From contig CANEUY010000006.1 of the NCBI GenBank assembly GCA_947442065.1, positions 1 through 35,601 on the forward strand: DNA of 35,601 nt. Direction: 5' to 3'. The notes beneath the pieces were generated by a model that searched no databases, was not told the DNA's origin, and worked only from the letters and a program-made list of their open reading frames with translations. The stretch comes from Verrucomicrobia subdivision 6 bacterium. GTDB taxonomy: Bacteria; Verrucomicrobiota; Verrucomicrobiia; Methylacidiphilales; Verrucolacustridaceae. Shown here piece after piece: positions 27,845 through 35,601 of this stretch. Both the position numbers and the translations under genes were made by a program. How positions within the stretch are numbered: position 1 is the first letter of the stretch; each line of letters starts with the position of its first letter.

Positions 27845-28837
27845 TTGAAAGCCGTTTGCGAAGAGCCTGTTTTGTGGCGAAAGGATTTCAAATCCGGAAG
27901 GCCGGTGACTTATTCGCGCTCTATCACCCTTGTTCTGACCCATGACTGCCCCTGGCGTTGTCGCTATTGTGGATTCCGGTCGGACCACGAGGGGCTAATT
28001 TCGGAGGATAGGATCGACCGGATTGTGCGGGAGGCAAGTGAGGGAGGGGCCAAAGAAGCTCTGCTGATTTCGGGAGAGCGACCGGGAACCATGCCGCACA
28101 TCGGAAGCGAATTGGCGCAGAGGGGGTATCCAGATTTCTGGAGTTTTGCGGCGGTCGTGGCGGACCGATTCCGGGAGGCGGGGCTTTTTCCGCATGGGAA
28201 TTTCGGCCGAATGACGGAGCACGAACTTCGCAGGCTCCGTCCTCACTTTGTTTCCATGGGGATGATGCTGGAGAGTGCTGTGGATGACCCGGGATGTGCG
28301 CCTGAGAAAAAGGCGGTGGGGCGAAAAGCGGGAATTGAGGCGGCCGGTCAGGCCAAGGTTCCGTTTACGAGCGGGATTTTGGTGGGTTGGGGAGAGAGTC
28401 AAAAATCCCGACTGCAATCCTTGGAGGTGCTGTCAGGGATACATTCTCAGTACGGGCATCTGCAGGAAATTTTGATTCAACGGTATGTTCCAAATCAGGG
28501 CTCGAGTTGGCCGGCAGGTGCTCCACCGACTTTGGAGGAGTACCGGGAGATGATCGATTTTTGGCGTAAGCATGCTCCCGGGGTGGCGATCCAGATTCCT
28601 CCCAATCTGGAACCCCGTTGGTTTGAGTTGCTGGACGAACTGGATGACTTGGGCGGAATTTCATGGGCCAAGGATGAGGTCAATCCCAGTCGTCCCTGGG
28701 AACAGCTGGAACATTATCGAAATCTTTGCCGGAGGGCCGGGAGGGAGTTAAAGGAGAGGCTTCCAGTTTATCCAACGCATGCGACCGAGGAATGGTTGGA
28801 TCCCATCTGGCAAAACCGAGTGAGGGAAGAAGGATGA
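27845..28837 (+). CDS. cofG: FO synthase subunit CofG-like radical SAM enzyme
   Basis: CPWRCRYCGF (CX3CX2C), LLISGERPGTMP, GNFGRMTEHELRRLRPHFVSMGMMLES, VPFTSGILVGWGES, YGHLQEILIQRYVPNQG, IQIPPNLEP, GGISWAKDEVNPSRPWE. TTG start. Confidence 0.85.
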   Translation: MKAVCEEPVLWRKDFKSGRPVTYSRSITLVLTHDCPWRCRYCGFRSDHEGLISEDRIDRIVREASEGGAKEALLISGERPGTMPHIGSELAQRGYPDFWSFAAVVADRFREAGLFPHGNFGRMTEHELRRLRPHFVSMGMMLESAVDDPGCAPEKKAVGRKAGIEAAGQAKVPFTSGILVGWGESQKSRLQSLEVLSGIHSQYGHLQEILIQRYVPNQGSSWPAGAPPTLEEYREMIDFWRKHAPGVAIQIPPNLEPRWFELLDELDDLGGISWAKDEVNPSRPWEQLEHYRNLCRRAGRELKERLPVYPTHATEEWLDPIWQNRVREEG

Positions 28838-29937
28838 GGGATTACTGGAAAATGCCCTTGGATGAATTACGGGAAGAGGCCCGGGAAAAGACATTGCGCC
28901 AACATGGTCGTAAGGTGACTTATGTCGTCAATCGAAACGCCAATTTCACACGAGTCTGTAATGTGGGGTGTTCTTTTTGTGGTTTCGGACGCCGTCCGGG
29001 AACCAAGGGGGCGAACTCCGACCGGATTGATGAAGTGGTGGCTCGTGTGGCCAAGACCCCCTGGGTGACGGAAGTTTGCCTTCAGGGGGGGATCGATCCC
29101 GATTTGCCGCCAGAATATTATTTCGATTTGGTGCGTGCTCTACGAGAGGCATTTCCCTGGATGCATCTGCACGCCTTTTCGCCCATGGAGATTGATTCCC
29201 TTTGCGCCAAAGCGGATTGCGAACCGGAAGAGATCCTTTCCAAGATGCGGGCGGCCGGGGTGGGAACGATTCCCGGAACGGCGGCGGAAATTCTTGTCGA
29301 TGAAGTGAGGAGGAAAATCTCCCGAAACAAATTGCCGGTCGCCCGATGGGTGCAAATCGTCCGTGCGGCTCACCGAACAGGTTTAAAGTCGAGCGCCACC
29401 ATCCTGTTCGGCCATGTGGAAAGATGGGAGGATATCCGGGCACATTTCGATGTCTTGCGGTCTGTTCAGGAGTCGACGGGTGGATTCACCGAACTGGTTC
29501 CTTTGGCCTTTATCCCGTATCAAAATCGGCTCGGATCCATGCTGGCCCGCCGGGCGGGGAGTATGGGGGTGCTTGAGGAGAGGATTCGGAAGCGGGCGAT
29601 GCGGCTTTATCCTTTGGCACGAATGGTTTTAGGAGAGGTCATCCCGAATTTGCAAACGAGTTGGGTTAAGCTGGGGGTGGAGGGGGCGGTCGAATCCTTG
29701 GGGTGGGGATGTAATGATTTTGGAGGCACTCTCTATGAAGAATCGATCACCCGCTCGAGCGGAGGAAAACACGGGGAAAAAATGGAACCCGATGAAATTG
29801 AGGCGGCCATCCGAGGGGCGGGTTATCAGGCCTCTTTGCGTTCGACTGTGTACGGCCCGGTGAAAAATCGTTTTTCCCTCGTAAAAAAGAGTTGTCACCC
29901 TCCTGCGAGGGAGCATCTTGTCCCTCGTATCGCTTAA
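28834..29937 (+). CDS. cofH: FO synthase subunit CofH-like radical SAM enzyme
   Basis: CNVGCSFCGF (CX3CX2C), VCLQGGIDPDLPPEYY, HAFSPMEID, GTIPGTAAEILVDEVRRKIS, ATILFGHVE, TGGFTELVPLAFI, PNLQTSWVKLG, NDFGGTLYEESI. ATGA overlap with cofG. Confidence 0.85.
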   Translation: MRDYWKMPLDELREEAREKTLRQHGRKVTYVVNRNANFTRVCNVGCSFCGFGRRPGTKGANSDRIDEVVARVAKTPWVTEVCLQGGIDPDLPPEYYFDLVRALREAFPWMHLHAFSPMEIDSLCAKADCEPEEILSKMRAAGVGTIPGTAAEILVDEVRRKISRNKLPVARWVQIVRAAHRTGLKSSATILFGHVERWEDIRAHFDVLRSVQESTGGFTELVPLAFIPYQNRLGSMLARRAGSMGVLEERIRKRAMRLYPLARMVLGEVIPNLQTSWVKLGVEGAVESLGWGCNDFGGTLYEESITRSSGGKHGEKMEPDEIEAAIRGAGYQASLRSTVYGPVKNRFSLVKKSCHPPAREHLVPRIA

Positions 29938-29966
29938 CAAAACCCAAACCAAGGAGATTAAGTAAC

Positions 29967-30224
29967 ATGGCAAGAAAACCGAATGCAGCGTTTATGAAAC
30001 CCGTACAACCCGACGCCATCCTGGCGGCAATCGTTGGAAGCAAGCCGCTTCCCCGCACGGAAATGACCAAAAAGCTCTGGGCCTACATCAAGAAGAAAGG
30101 CCTCCAAGACAAGAAGAACAAGCGGATGATCCATGCGGACGAACTCTTCAAACCCCTTTTCGGTGGAAAGAGCTCGGCCAACATGTTTGAACTGACCAAG
30201 TACGCCAGCAAACACGTTAAATAA
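29967..30224 (+). CDS. SWIB/MDM2 domain protein
   Basis: FMKPVQPDAILAAIVGSKPLPRTEMTKKLWAYIKKKGLQDKKNKRMIHADELFKPLFGGKSSANMFELTKYASKHVK; AAGGAG SD upstream. Confidence 0.92.
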   Translation: MARKPNAAFMKPVQPDAILAAIVGSKPLPRTEMTKKLWAYIKKKGLQDKKNKRMIHADELFKPLFGGKSSANMFELTKYASKHVK

Positions 30225-30267
30225 GCTTTTCTCCTTGCTGGGAATTTTTTCCGGCAATTGAAAACAG

Positions 30268-30309
30268 AAATACCCCGTCGGGAAACAGCCCCGGCGGGGT
30301 ATTTTTTTT
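30268..30309 (+). terminator. Rho-independent terminator
   Basis: AAATACCCCGtcGGG-loop-CCCCggCGGGGTATTTTTTTT: long GC-rich stem plus T8, downstream of the SWIB gene. Confidence 0.9.
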
Positions 30310-30346
30310 GTTCGTCAGTTGTCAGATGAGTTGTTAGATTATCGTT

Positions 30347-30751
30347 ATGGATATAACCAAACTCACGGCGAAAGAATTCACCCGCATTATCAAACTATTG
30401 CGGAAAAAAGAGACTCTGGAAAAGAAACTGGGCGCCCTAGAGCGATCGGTGGCGAAAGTGGTGGGAGCAGGCGCATCTGTGGTGGCCCGCAAGGCGAATC
30501 GAATTGCCCGCAGCCGTGTGGCCCGTGGAGGGAAGCGTTCGACGGGTCAGAAATTCAACCGACGAGGCGGATTGCGAAAAGTGATTCTTGCCCAGTTGAA
30601 TCGGGCCGGAAAAACCGGATTAAAGATCAAGGATTTGGCGAAACAAATGAACATCCAGCGCCAGCGGTTGGATACATGGTTTTATCAGAATGTAAAAAAG
30701 ATCCGGGGGTTGCGCAAAATCGGTCCGGGTCATTATCACCTCCGCGGGTAA
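30347..30751 (+). CDS. Highly basic protein with predicted C-terminal HTH/winged-helix-like segment
   Basis: K/R-rich N-terminal half (ARKANRIARSRVARGGKRSTGQKFNRRG), then LRKVILAQLNRAGKTGLKIKDLAKQMNIQRQRLDTWFYQNVKKIRGLRKIGPGHYHLRG. Confidence 0.65.
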   Translation: MDITKLTAKEFTRIIKLLRKKETLEKKLGALERSVAKVVGAGASVVARKANRIARSRVARGGKRSTGQKFNRRGGLRKVILAQLNRAGKTGLKIKDLAKQMNIQRQRLDTWFYQNVKKIRGLRKIGPGHYHLRG

Positions 30752-30756
30752 AGCAG

Positions 30757-30843
30757 CGGACGAGGTAGGATTCGAACCTACGAATGCCTTTCGGCATCTG
30801 CGGTTTTCAAGACCGCCGCGTTCAACCGCTCCGCCACTCGTCC
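30757..30843 (-). tRNA. tRNA-Ser (anticodon TGA)
   Basis: Reverse complement GGACGAG TGGCGGAGCGGTTGAACGC GGCGGTCTTGAAAACCGC ... GTAGGTTCGAATCCTAC CTCGTCC G: paired acceptor, GGTTCGAATCC T-arm, long variable arm ATGCCGAAAGGCAT, anticodon loop CTTGAAA. CCA not encoded. Confidence 0.95.
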
Positions 30844-30868
30844 CTTGTCTTATGCTTAGACGGGTTTT

Positions 30869-31624
30869 GTGGTGAAAGCGAGTCCACCCCGACTCCTGAT
30901 CCTCGGTGCGGGTTTCCTCGGGAGGGAAGTCGCGCGGCAAGCAGTCGCAGGCGCATGGTCAGTTTTTCCGATCGTCCGAACCGAAGATTCCGCACAGGAA
31001 CTGAGGAATCTTTTCCCGTTTGCTCAAGCAGCGGACGGATTGGAGTCCGGTTTCTGGGATGAGTTGGCTGGAGAATGGGGAGGTTTAGTCTGGTCGATGA
31101 CTCCTTCCCGAAAAGTGGACGAGGGGAATTTTGAGGTTATGCATCGTCAGGGGGTTTTATTGGCTACCGAATGGGCGAAAAAAAACAGCGTTCCCTTCGT
31201 GTATCTGTCCTCGACTTCGGTGTATGCGGAATCCGGAGGCAGATGGGTCGATGAATCGTCTCCGGTAGCGGAGGATGATCCCCGTGCCCAAGCGATGGTG
31301 ACGGCCGAAAGGGCGACCCTCCGGATCGGGGGTTCGGTTTTACGCTGTGCCGGGCTTTATGGACAGGGACGGGAACTCAGAACGAATGCGACCGGACCGG
31401 AGAGATGGCTCAACGTGATTCATGTTGAGGATGCGGCGCGGGCTGTGGGGGTGGCTTTGCGAAAGTCGGGTGAAGTATTCAATGCATGTGAGGATTATCC
31501 TTTGGCCCGGGGAACTCCCGGGGGTGTCTGGGGTGAGAAATCGGTTCGAAGCCGGAGAAGCAAGAGAGTGCAAAATGGAAAACTTCGAGATGCCGGATGG
31601 ACACCGCTGCATCGGGCGAAATAA
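30869..31624 (+). CDS. NAD(P)-dependent epimerase/dehydratase-like SDR
   Basis: LLILGAGFLGREVARQA, PFVYLSSTSVYAESGGRWVDESSP, LRCAGLYGQGR, LNVIHVEDAARAV. Confidence 0.82.
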   Translation: MVKASPPRLLILGAGFLGREVARQAVAGAWSVFPIVRTEDSAQELRNLFPFAQAADGLESGFWDELAGEWGGLVWSMTPSRKVDEGNFEVMHRQGVLLATEWAKKNSVPFVYLSSTSVYAESGGRWVDESSPVAEDDPRAQAMVTAERATLRIGGSVLRCAGLYGQGRELRTNATGPERWLNVIHVEDAARAVGVALRKSGEVFNACEDYPLARGTPGGVWGEKSVRSRRSKRVQNGKLRDAGWTPLHRAK

Positions 31625-31660
31625 AAACAGAAAAAGTTACGAGAAATATTCGGGTTGCGG

Positions 31661-32386
31661 CTAGAGATTCCAACCCCCGGAGAGGATCAGATTTGTGCCG
31701 GAGACCTGGGAAGCTTCGGGCGAGAGAAGGTAACGCATCGCGGAAGCGACCTCCTCGAAGGAGACAGGTCGACCGGAAGGAAGGGAGCGAGACGGCGGAA
31801 GTCCGATGCTGTTCTCCAGATAACCCGGGGAGATGAGGTTCACGGTGATCTTGCGGCGGATCAGTTCCGCAGCAAAGGAGCGGGTGAGGAGCGTGACACC
31901 GGTTTTACCGACGTGATATCCGGGAGCCATCCGTCGGGCATGGAGTCGATCCCCAGCGGCATCCCCGAGATTGATGATCCGGCCTCCGGATTTTGGAAAA
32001 AGAGGAAGGGAGCCTTGGGTCGTGAGAAAAACCGCAGTTGCGGTGCTTTCCAGACCCGCCTGCCAATCCTCGAAACGAGTACGGAGGAGGGGGGTGGGGC
32101 GGTAGGTGCCTGCATTGTTGATCAAGACATCCAGTCGGCCGAATTTTTTGCGAATCTGCAGGATCATGCGGTTCACGTCCTTGGGGCGGGACAGATCGGC
32201 CCGGATGACTTCGGTTGGGGTTCCTCGGGCACGAAGCTGGCGGGCCAACCGGAGAGTCGCTTGCTTTCCACTTCGATGGTGAAGGACGAGGGAATAGCCC
32301 AGGTCGGCCAATTCCCGGGCGAGGAAAGCCCCCAGCCCCCCGGAAGCACCGGTGACCAGAGCAATGCCGGGTGGGAATTTTTTCAT
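31661..32386 (-). CDS. Short-chain dehydrogenase, FolM/PTR1 (pteridine reductase)-like
   Basis: ALVTGASGGLGAFLARELADLGYSLVLHHRSG, LDVLINNAGTYRPTPLLRT, INLGDAAGDRLHARRMAPGYHVGKTGVTLLTRSFAAELIRRKITVNLISPG. Start ATG at 32386 overlaps the upstream gene stop (ATGA). Confidence 0.82.
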   Translation of the reverse strand: MKKFPPGIALVTGASGGLGAFLARELADLGYSLVLHHRSGKQATLRLARQLRARGTPTEVIRADLSRPKDVNRMILQIRKKFGRLDVLINNAGTYRPTPLLRTRFEDWQAGLESTATAVFLTTQGSLPLFPKSGGRIINLGDAAGDRLHARRMAPGYHVGKTGVTLLTRSFAAELIRRKITVNLISPGYLENSIGLPPSRSLPSGRPVSFEEVASAMRYLLSPEASQVSGTNLILSGGWNL

Positions 32387-33273
32387 GAAAGAATGCCGAG
32401 AGTCCGGGCGACGGCGCGAACCTTGGGGATTTCGTGAGTGCGCAGAAGATCGGTTTTGCCGAGTAGGGCGAGGACGGCAAAGAGAGGTTCGGCCGAGCGA
32501 ACCTCGTCTTGGAAAAACTCGAAAGCATGGGGAAGGGCGTGACAAACGGGCCAACCCAGCTTCCGCAGGCGGAAACTATTTAAGAAAGTTTCCGCCTGAT
32601 AGCGGATTCGGGCCGAGCTGTCCTGAAGATTGCGATAATAAAACCCCAACCCCGGATCGATCCAGATGGCGTGGACACCGGCATGGACGGCACGATCAAT
32701 TTCAGACCGGAAATATTCGAGCAGGGTGTGGGTATGGTCGGCCGATGGGGTGAAGTCCCCGACTTCGCGCACATTTTTTCCCTGTACGTAGCAAAGAATC
32801 ACGCCGGCTCGGTGCTCGGCAACCATACGATAAACTTCATCGGAGGGGCGCGTTCCCGTGAGATTGAGAACAGCAGCACCGGCTTCAAGACAGCGGCGGG
32901 CAACTTCCGGTTGGTAGGTTTCCACTGAGATCAGGGCACCTGCACGGGAGAGGGGTTCAAGGATGGGGAGAAGGGTTTGGATTTGTTGTTGGGCGTCTGC
33001 CCGGGCGGCATGCGCGAGGCTGGACTCGGCGCCGAGATCAATGAGGTGGGCTCCTTCGGCCTGGAGGCGGTAGGCCCGGGCAAGGGCCGCGTCGGTTCCT
33101 GTGACCACACTTTCCCGGTACCAAGAGTCGGGACTGAGATTGATAACTCCCATGAGGTGGGGGCCGTTGGCGGATGAAAAAGAATGACCCCGGAGGGTAA
33201 ATTCCGCAGTGCGGGAAGTCAGGTCGGAGGCATATTTTTGTGCCAGTTCAGCCAAATGTTCCAAGGAAAGCAT
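32383..33273 (-). CDS. Divergent dihydropteroate synthase paralog (pterin-binding TIM-barrel domain)
   Basis: LMGVINLSPDSWYRESV, GAHLIDLGAESS, LISVETYQPEVARRCLEAGAAVLNLTG, IWIDPGLGFYYRN, LRTHEIPKVRAVART: recognisable DHPS framework with substituted active-site motifs. Confidence 0.82.
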   Translation of the reverse strand: MLSLEHLAELAQKYASDLTSRTAEFTLRGHSFSSANGPHLMGVINLSPDSWYRESVVTGTDAALARAYRLQAEGAHLIDLGAESSLAHAARADAQQQIQTLLPILEPLSRAGALISVETYQPEVARRCLEAGAAVLNLTGTRPSDEVYRMVAEHRAGVILCYVQGKNVREVGDFTPSADHTHTLLEYFRSEIDRAVHAGVHAIWIDPGLGFYYRNLQDSSARIRYQAETFLNSFRLRKLGWPVCHALPHAFEFFQDEVRSAEPLFAVLALLGKTDLLRTHEIPKVRAVARTLGILS

Positions 33274-33370
33274 GAAGGAATCAGCTTAGGGGGAAAATCG
33301 GCGCTGGGCGAGAGTGGGGATGGACGGGAGGGGAGGGCGAATCCAGAGTGGCTGGATGGACACGAAACCA

Positions 33371-33799
33371 ATGAGCCAGTCAGAGTTGATGGCTTGGGAG
33401 ATCAAGGCCCGCCGCTGGTTGGTGTTGGGGTTGGCGGGGTTGTTGACCGGAGTGTTTGGAGTGGGGCTACTGACCCTGCAGATGAGCTATGAGATGTTGA
33501 AAAAGACCGAGGTGATGCGGGAGGCAAAAGACCGGATTTTTCAGGATGAAAGAGTCTTGAGGGAGCTAGGAAGCCCACTCCGACTTGGGTGGGCGGTCGC
33601 AGGAGAAATCGAGGATCTTCCAGAGCGGGGAACCGCCCGGTTCAATTTCCATATTTGGGGCCCACGGGGTCGGGCAGCCGTCAATCTGCGTGCAGAAAAG
33701 AACTCCTTGGGAAAATGGAAGTATCTACTTCTTGAGGTGAAGGCGCCGGGTCATCCCGCGATTTCTTGTGCGGACGGATTGCTTCGTCCGGGGACTTAG
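33371..33799 (+). CDS. Coa1-like (cytochrome oxidase assembly factor 1 family) single-TM protein
   Basis: N-terminal TM RRWLVLGLAGLLTGVFGVGLLTLQ followed by LRELGSPLRLGWAVAGEIEDLPERGTARFNFHIWGPRGRAAVNLRAEKNSLGKWKYLLLEV, resembling the Coa1/Tim21-type fold. Confidence 0.55.
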   Translation: MSQSELMAWEIKARRWLVLGLAGLLTGVFGVGLLTLQMSYEMLKKTEVMREAKDRIFQDERVLRELGSPLRLGWAVAGEIEDLPERGTARFNFHIWGPRGRAAVNLRAEKNSLGKWKYLLLEVKAPGHPAISCADGLLRPGT

Positions 33800-34674
33800 T
33801 GGGCTCCGGCGGCAGTTTCCGTTTCGTCGACCGGTACGGACTTGGCGACGGCTTCCTTGTTATCCACGATATTTTCGAGAGCGGCATCCAATTGGTCTAG
33901 CCCGTGTTTCTGGATGATGTTGCGGATATGCGTCAGGTAGTCCGTATCCGGGCAATAGCCGGAGGAGAGGATTCCCGAGACAAACTTCACGCCGGACTTT
34001 TCCCCGACATATTTATGGTACCGGTCGTTCGAGAGAAGGAATTGGGCGTATCCTTGAAATCCAGCTCCCAGATTTGGGTAGGCTCGAAAATCAGCCGTGG
34101 TATCGACTCCGCTGTCGCGGGTCGGCATGTTGAGGGCGCGTGCACCAGTCCAGCTGTCGAACGCCTTCATTCCAAAATAATTGTTGTATTCCTTCGCCAG
34201 GATGCTGTTGCCATACCCGGATTCGAAGATGGCCATGGCGAGCACAGCCGAAGCGGGAATCTGGGTGCTGGTCTGGATGAGCATGGCTTCCGGGATTGCG
34301 CTTTCGAGAAAGCGCCGCTGCCGGCCGTTGGCAGAGTCGAGAATTTTTGAAATACGGGTGGCGAGTCCGAGTACATCGGTGGTATCGGAGGTATGCGAGG
34401 CGATTAACCGGGCGATCCGCATGTCCCGTTCTTCGATTTCTTTTTTCTGGGCCAGACGGTTTTGCAGGGAATTCCATTTTTCCTCAAGGTAGCTTTTCGA
34501 GAGAGCTGCGGAGAACTGGGTCACCCCGATCAGGGAGACAACGGCGATTCCGAACAGAATCAACCAGGCAAAATTTGAAAGGACCAGAGTTCCAAACAAA
34601 CCCAGACGGAATTTGGGTTTTTGGGCAAAGGTCTTTCGGGCAATCGCCGGAGTCAAATCAACGATTTGAGGCAT
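33796..34674 (-). CDS. Membrane-anchored glucosaminidase (Bax/FlgJ-like, GH73-type)
   Basis: N-terminal TM; IPASAVLAMAIFESGYGNSILAKEYNNYFGMKAF, FRAYPNLGAGFQGYAQFLLSNDRYHKY. Confidence 0.87.
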   Translation of the reverse strand: MPQIVDLTPAIARKTFAQKPKFRLGLFGTLVLSNFAWLILFGIAVVSLIGVTQFSAALSKSYLEEKWNSLQNRLAQKKEIEERDMRIARLIASHTSDTTDVLGLATRISKILDSANGRQRRFLESAIPEAMLIQTSTQIPASAVLAMAIFESGYGNSILAKEYNNYFGMKAFDSWTGARALNMPTRDSGVDTTADFRAYPNLGAGFQGYAQFLLSNDRYHKYVGEKSGVKFVSGILSSGYCPDTDYLTHIRNIIQKHGLDQLDAALENIVDNKEAVAKSVPVDETETAAGAH

Positions 34675-34687
34675 AGATATAATCTTA

Positions 34688-34709
34688 GGACGGAAGGGGG
34701 AATCGTCAA
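34688..34709 (-). promoter_or_regulatory. Putative sigma70-like promoter (core hexamers) of the glucosaminidase gene
   Basis: Minus strand: TTGACG - 16 bp - TAAGAT - 7 bp - ATG (34674). Eye-based match only. Confidence 0.4.
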
Positions 34710-34770
34710 CCCACAGACGAGATGCGTAAAATATTGATAATCAATGACCCGCTTATCTTTTTTTCAGGGC

Positions 34771-35601
34771 TTAACTATGTGATTTTTTTTGATCTTTGAG
34801 TATGGAGGCGACGATGGAAAGGGTCAGAACGCCGATGACAAAGCCAAGGGTCCAAGAGATCGGAAGGTGGACGTAGCCAGAAATGAGCATTTTGACTCCA
34901 ATAAAGGACAGAATGACCGCCAAGCCGACATTCAGGTAGGCAAACAGTTTAATCAGGCCTGCAATGGCAAAATAGAGTGCCCGGAGTCCGAGAACGGCAA
35001 AGGCATTCGAGGTTAGGACAAGGAACGGGTCTCGGGTGATCGCAAGGATGGCGGGGATCGAATCAATTGCGAAAACTAGGTCGGTGGTTCCGAGGGCAAT
35101 CAGGACCAGAAAAAGAGGGGTGCCGACCCACCGATGATTTTGGCGGACAAAGAAATGGCCTTCATGAAAATGAGGGGTGATCGGAATGAATTTCCGGGTC
35201 AGGCGGACGAGGAAATTCTGGTCGGGCTCCACCTTGGCGTCTCCTCCCTTGAGGAGTTTGATCCCCGTGTACACGAGGAGGGCGCCAAACACATAAATGA
35301 GCCAATGGAAGCGGTTGATCATCGCAATGCCGGTAAAAATAAAGAGAGCCCTGAGGAACAAGGCCCCGATGATGCCCCAGAAAAGAGCGGGGAATTGGGA
35401 TTTTTCCGGAACGGCGAAATACCGAAGGAGAACGGCAAAAACAAAAACATTGTCCACACTAAGGGAGAGTTCGACAACGTATCCGGTGAAGAATTCCATG
35501 GCCGGATGAACCCCCAGGGTGAGGGCGATCAGGGCCCCGAAGGCGCAGGCCAAGGCTACCCAACCCGCGGTCGCCTGGAGGGATCGGCGAAGGTCGACCG
35601 G
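34771..35601 (-). CDS. TerC family integral membrane protein (5' end beyond window)
   Basis: EFFTGYVVELSLSVDNVFVFAVLLRYFAVP, FVYVFGALLVYTGIKLL-like region, TTDLVFAIDSIPAILAITRDPFLVLTSNAFAVLGLRALYF. Frame stays open (PVDLRRSLQATAGWVAL) to base 35601. Confidence 0.92.
   Translation of the reverse strand, partial: PVDLRRSLQATAGWVALACAFGALIALTLGVHPAMEFFTGYVVELSLSVDNVFVFAVLLRYFAVPEKSQFPALFWGIIGALFLRALFIFTGIAMINRFHWLIYVFGALLVYTGIKLLKGGDAKVEPDQNFLVRLTRKFIPITPHFHEGHFFVRQNHRWVGTPLFLVLIALGTTDLVFAIDSIPAILAITRDPFLVLTSNAFAVLGLRALYFAIAGLIKLFAYLNVGLAVILSFIGVKMLISGYVHLPISWTLGFVIGVLTLSIVASILKDQKKSHS

Overview
The window looks like a housekeeping-rich, GC-rich bacterial chromosome segment. Gene content suggests Verrucomicrobiota or a relative, but that is inference only. 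I see no rRNA, CRISPR array, transposase or prophage. Recognisable genes in order: a truncated Tat-exported NosZ/thiocyanate-dehydrogenase-like protein at the left edge, sppA, tilS, ftsH, folP, sufT, hisA, pcrA/uvrD, miaA, hflX, radC, lpxA, an outer-membrane barrel protein, a HAD hydrolase, a CHASE2-adenylate cyclase, a glycine-zipper membrane protein, a pterin-4a-carbinolamine dehydratase, gmd-fcl, a glutamine amidotransferase, an MGDG-synthase-like glycosyltransferase, dnaB, maf, a thioredoxin-fold lipoprotein, a cNMP-binding/FHA fusion, pssA-psd, cofG-cofH, a SWIB protein, a basic helix-turn-helix-like protein, tRNA-Ser(UGA), an epimerase-like SDR, a FolM/PTR1-like SDR coupled to a divergent DHPS paralog, a Coa1-like protein, a Bax/FlgJ-type glucosaminidase and a truncated TerC. 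The best candidates for follow-up are: (i) the divergent DHPS plus Asp-for-Ser SDR operon, a possible unusual pterin module; (ii) a TlpA-like protein with both CxxC cysteines replaced by serine; (iii) an isolated cofG-cofH pair (FO synthase); (iv) a CHASE2 cyclase and a CNB-FHA fusion that could form a cAMP relay; (v) several genes with -10-like hexamers 6-7 nt upstream of the start codon, suggesting leaderless transcripts.
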